From positions 349,115-413,114 of the forward strand of contig NZ_FNDP01000001.1 in NCBI RefSeq assembly GCF_900100545.1: a stretch of DNA of 64,000 bases, in the 5' to 3' direction. The translations under genes were made by a program, and so were the position numbers. Within the stretch, counting starts at the first letter, position 1. Every line of letters begins with the position of its first letter. The notes below the pieces were generated by a model. It did no database searches. It was not told the origin of the DNA and was given only the letters and a program-made list of their open reading frames with translations. Positions 62,065 to 64,000 of the stretch are shown piece by piece. The stretch is from Pseudobutyrivibrio sp. 49 (lineage in GTDB: Bacteria; Bacillota; Clostridia; Lachnospirales; Lachnospiraceae).

Positions 62065-63831
62065 ATGGTTAATTTCAAAGAAGATGAGTCATTAAATACT
62101 CTAAATCACTCATGTGCTCACATGATGGCACAGGCTGTAAAACATCTTTATCCAAACGCTAAGTTTTGGGTTGGTCCGGTAGTAGAGGAAGGCTTCTATT
62201 ACGATATGGATCTTGGCGATGTTATGCTTACAGATGAGGACGTTGCTAAAATCGAAAAGGAAATGAAGAAGGTAGCAAAGTCTGGTTGCAAGATATACAG
62301 AAGAGAAATCTCTAAGGCTGAGGCTCTTGAGATGTTTAAGGATGACCCATACAAGATTGACTTAATTAATAACATGGATGAGGACACTCAGACAATTTCT
62401 TGCTACGATCAGGGCGATTTCACTGATCTTTGCCGTGGACCTCACGTAGATAATGTTAAGCTTTGCCGTTACTTCAAGCTTATTAAGCACTCTGGTGCTT
62501 ACTGGAAGGGTGATGCCGAGAATCAGGTTCTTAACCGTGTTTACGGTGTTTGCTTCCCAACACAGGAGCAGCTTGATGAGCACCTTGCACTTCTTGAGGA
62601 GGCTAAGGAGCGTGATCACAGAAAGATTGGTAAGGATATGCAGCTTTTCATGGCTGATGATTTAATCGGTCGTGGACTTCCAATGTACCTTCCAAACGGT
62701 TACACAATCTGGACAGAGCTTGAGAATTACATCCGCAACAAGGAGCGCAAGCTTGGTTACCTTCACGTAATGACACCTTGCGTTGGTACAGTTCAGCTTT
62801 ACCAGACATCTGGTCACTGGGATCACTACAAGGAGAATATGTTCCCTGCTATGGAAGTTGAGGGAGAGAACTTTGTTCTTCGTCCTATGAACTGCCCACA
62901 CCACATGAGAATTTTTGCAAACCGTCCACATTCATACAAGGAGCTTCCTATCCGTATCGCTGAGATCGCTCATGATTTCCGTTTCGAGTCATCAGGAACT
63001 CTTAAGGGTATCGAGAGAGGACGTCACTTCTGCCAGAACGATTCACATATCTTCTGTACACAGGAGCAGATTAAGTCTGAGGTTAAGAGTGTATGCGACC
63101 TTATCTTCAGCACATACGAGGATTTCGGTATTACAGATTACAGATGCGTTCTTTCACTTCGTGACCCAGCAGATACAAAGAAGTATCACCAGGATGATGA
63201 GATGTGGAACACAGCAGAGCAGGCTCTTCGTGAGACTCTTCAGGAAATCGGTATTGAGTTCACAGAGGAGATTGGCGAGGCTGCATTCTACGGACCAAAG
63301 CTTGATGTTAACGTTAAGCCAGCTATCGGTAATGAGATTACACTTTCTACCTGCCAGCTTGATTTCTGCCTCCCAGCTAAGTTTGATCTTACTTACACAG
63401 ATGCAGATTCTAACAAGCAGACACCAGTAGTAATTCACAGAGCTATCCTTGGCTCGCTTGATAGATTTATGGCATACATTCTTGAGGAGACAAAGGGTAA
63501 CCTTCCTACATGGCTTGCTCCAACACAGGTTAAAGTTCTTCCTGTAAAGAACGATGATGAGGAGCTTAACGCATATGCACAGAAGCTTGTTGATGCACTT
63601 AACGATGCAGATGTACGTGTTGAGTTCGATACTCGTTCAGAGAAGCTTGGATACAAGATGCGTGAGGCTCAGATTCAGAAGGTTCCTTACCTTGCAGTTC
63701 TTGGTAAGAATGAGGAGGCTGAGGGTACTGTATCATACAGACTTCACGGAGAGCAGGGTACTACAACAGTTAAGTTTGATGAGTTTGTAGAGCTTATTGT
63801 AAATGAGATTAAGACAAAAGGTCGTAAATAA
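62065..63831 (+). CDS. thrS: Threonyl-tRNA synthetase lacking the TGS domain
   Basis: A 588-residue class II synthetase. It starts directly with the editing domain (NHSCAHMMAQAVKHLYP with HxxxH, CRGPHV) and lacks the roughly 60-residue N-terminal TGS domain of most bacterial ThrS. The catalytic core has NGYTIWTELENYIRNKERKLGYLHVMTP, FVLRPMNCPHH, motif 2 FRFESSGTLKGIERGRHFCQND and motif 3 GSLDRFMAYILEETKG. The anticodon-binding domain is at about 490-585. The ATG at 62065 follows AAAGGAGAAAAACA; an upstream in-frame ATG lies inside the T-box terminator and is not the start. Confidence 0.95.
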   Translation: MVNFKEDESLNTLNHSCAHMMAQAVKHLYPNAKFWVGPVVEEGFYYDMDLGDVMLTDEDVAKIEKEMKKVAKSGCKIYRREISKAEALEMFKDDPYKIDLINNMDEDTQTISCYDQGDFTDLCRGPHVDNVKLCRYFKLIKHSGAYWKGDAENQVLNRVYGVCFPTQEQLDEHLALLEEAKERDHRKIGKDMQLFMADDLIGRGLPMYLPNGYTIWTELENYIRNKERKLGYLHVMTPCVGTVQLYQTSGHWDHYKENMFPAMEVEGENFVLRPMNCPHHMRIFANRPHSYKELPIRIAEIAHDFRFESSGTLKGIERGRHFCQNDSHIFCTQEQIKSEVKSVCDLIFSTYEDFGITDYRCVLSLRDPADTKKYHQDDEMWNTAEQALRETLQEIGIEFTEEIGEAAFYGPKLDVNVKPAIGNEITLSTCQLDFCLPAKFDLTYTDADSNKQTPVVIHRAILGSLDRFMAYILEETKGNLPTWLAPTQVKVLPVKNDDEELNAYAQKLVDALNDADVRVEFDTRSEKLGYKMREAQIQKVPYLAVLGKNEEAEGTVSYRLHGEQGTTTVKFDEFVELIVNEIKTKGRK

Positions 63832-63833
63832 CA

Positions 63834-64000
63834 ATGAATAAGAAATGTACGCTTTGCCCTAGAAACTGTGGGGTAGACCGTGATGAAGCACTTGGTGTTT
63901 GTCAGGTTTCATCCACTGTAAAAGTGGCAAGAGCTGCCCTTCACTTTTGGGAGGAGCCATGCATTTCTGGTGAAAATGGTAGTGGAGCGGTATTCTTCAG
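63834..64000 (+). CDS. Radical SAM protein, PflA-like (COG1313), cut by window edge
   Basis: Only the first 55 residues are in view. MNKKCTLCPRNCGVDRDEALGVCQ gives the CxxCxxxC...C pattern that begins COG1313 proteins, often annotated as putative pyruvate formate-lyase activating enzymes. VARAALHFWEEPCISGENGSGAVFF fits the same family, where the radical SAM Cys cluster follows soon after. It starts 2 bases after the thrS stop, so it may share that transcript. The right edge cuts it before the core motif. Confidence 0.75.
   Translation, partial: MNKKCTLCPRNCGVDRDEALGVCQVSSTVKVARAALHFWEEPCISGENGSGAVFF

Overview
The window looks like a chromosomal segment of a low-GC, Gram-positive gut or rumen bacterium of the Lachnospiraceae, probably close to Butyrivibrio or Pseudobutyrivibrio. 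This is inferred from gene content: secreted modular carbohydrate-active enzymes with Pro/Thr linkers, a GH127 enzyme, flagellin, a T-box leader before thrS, ArgJ-type arginine genes, SD sequences of the AGGAGG type, and permuted binding protein-permease fusions of a kind I recall from this family. No database search was possible. All family calls come from reading motifs.

Left end (1-7300): mobile and decayed DNA. A tyrosine integrase runs in from the left edge. It is followed by a short coding remnant and a rho-independent terminator, and a group II intron of bacterial class C sits directly behind that terminator. A complete IS66-family element (tnpA, tnpB, tnpC, matching inverted repeats, 8-bp target duplication) has jumped into the 5' part of the intron; the intron reverse transcriptase is still intact. 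Next come a SAP-domain protein, a small Cys-rich protein, and a stretch of tiny open frames.

7300-21800: core and surface genes. There are a VOC protein, a YbaK-type editing protein, PspC, a pair of membrane proteins, an orphan RsmH-like methyltransferase and tRNA-Val and tRNA-Met. A trimodular secreted CE1-type esterase (ricin-type lectin, CBM2, esterase) follows, then an L,D-transpeptidase, a low-molecular-weight phosphatase paired with a PD-(D/E)XK-like sce7726 protein, and an amino-acid ABC transporter whose binding domain is circularly permuted and fused to the permease. Alanine racemase and a flagellin gene with an elaborate 5' leader close the region.

21900-37500: metabolism and signalling. 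A GH127 enzyme is followed by two back-to-back small/large subunit pairs of the isopropylmalate isomerase family and a secreted GH13 amylase with CBM26 and LacI-type operators. A CobW-type GTPase, a PfkB kinase, a diguanylate cyclase, a cyclodeaminase-family protein with FolD, and a PilZ protein, an unknown membrane protein and an HD protein complete it.

37500-46250: an ABC-type export operon with two adaptor proteins leads by single-base overlap into an exonuclease III gene. A DUF2975, XRE regulator and DUF4173-type membrane protein operon follows.

46250-52900: arginine biosynthesis. argG is divergent from argC, a GNAT gene, argJ, argB and argD. The region has ArgR-like sites and three structured noncoding segments, two of them between genes of the operon.

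53000-64000: a comEA, response regulator, histidine kinase, GerMN lipoprotein, comEC cluster joins DNA-uptake genes to a two-component system. Then come an anchored amidase, a NUDIX hydrolase, an unknown membrane protein, a threonine T-box with thrS, and the start of a radical SAM gene that runs off the right edge.

The strongest candidates for something under-described are the circularly permuted binding protein-permease fusion, the structured arginine intergenic elements, the flagellin leader with two CsrA-like sites, and the competence/two-component cluster. No CRISPR array, rRNA or recognisable phage structural gene was seen.
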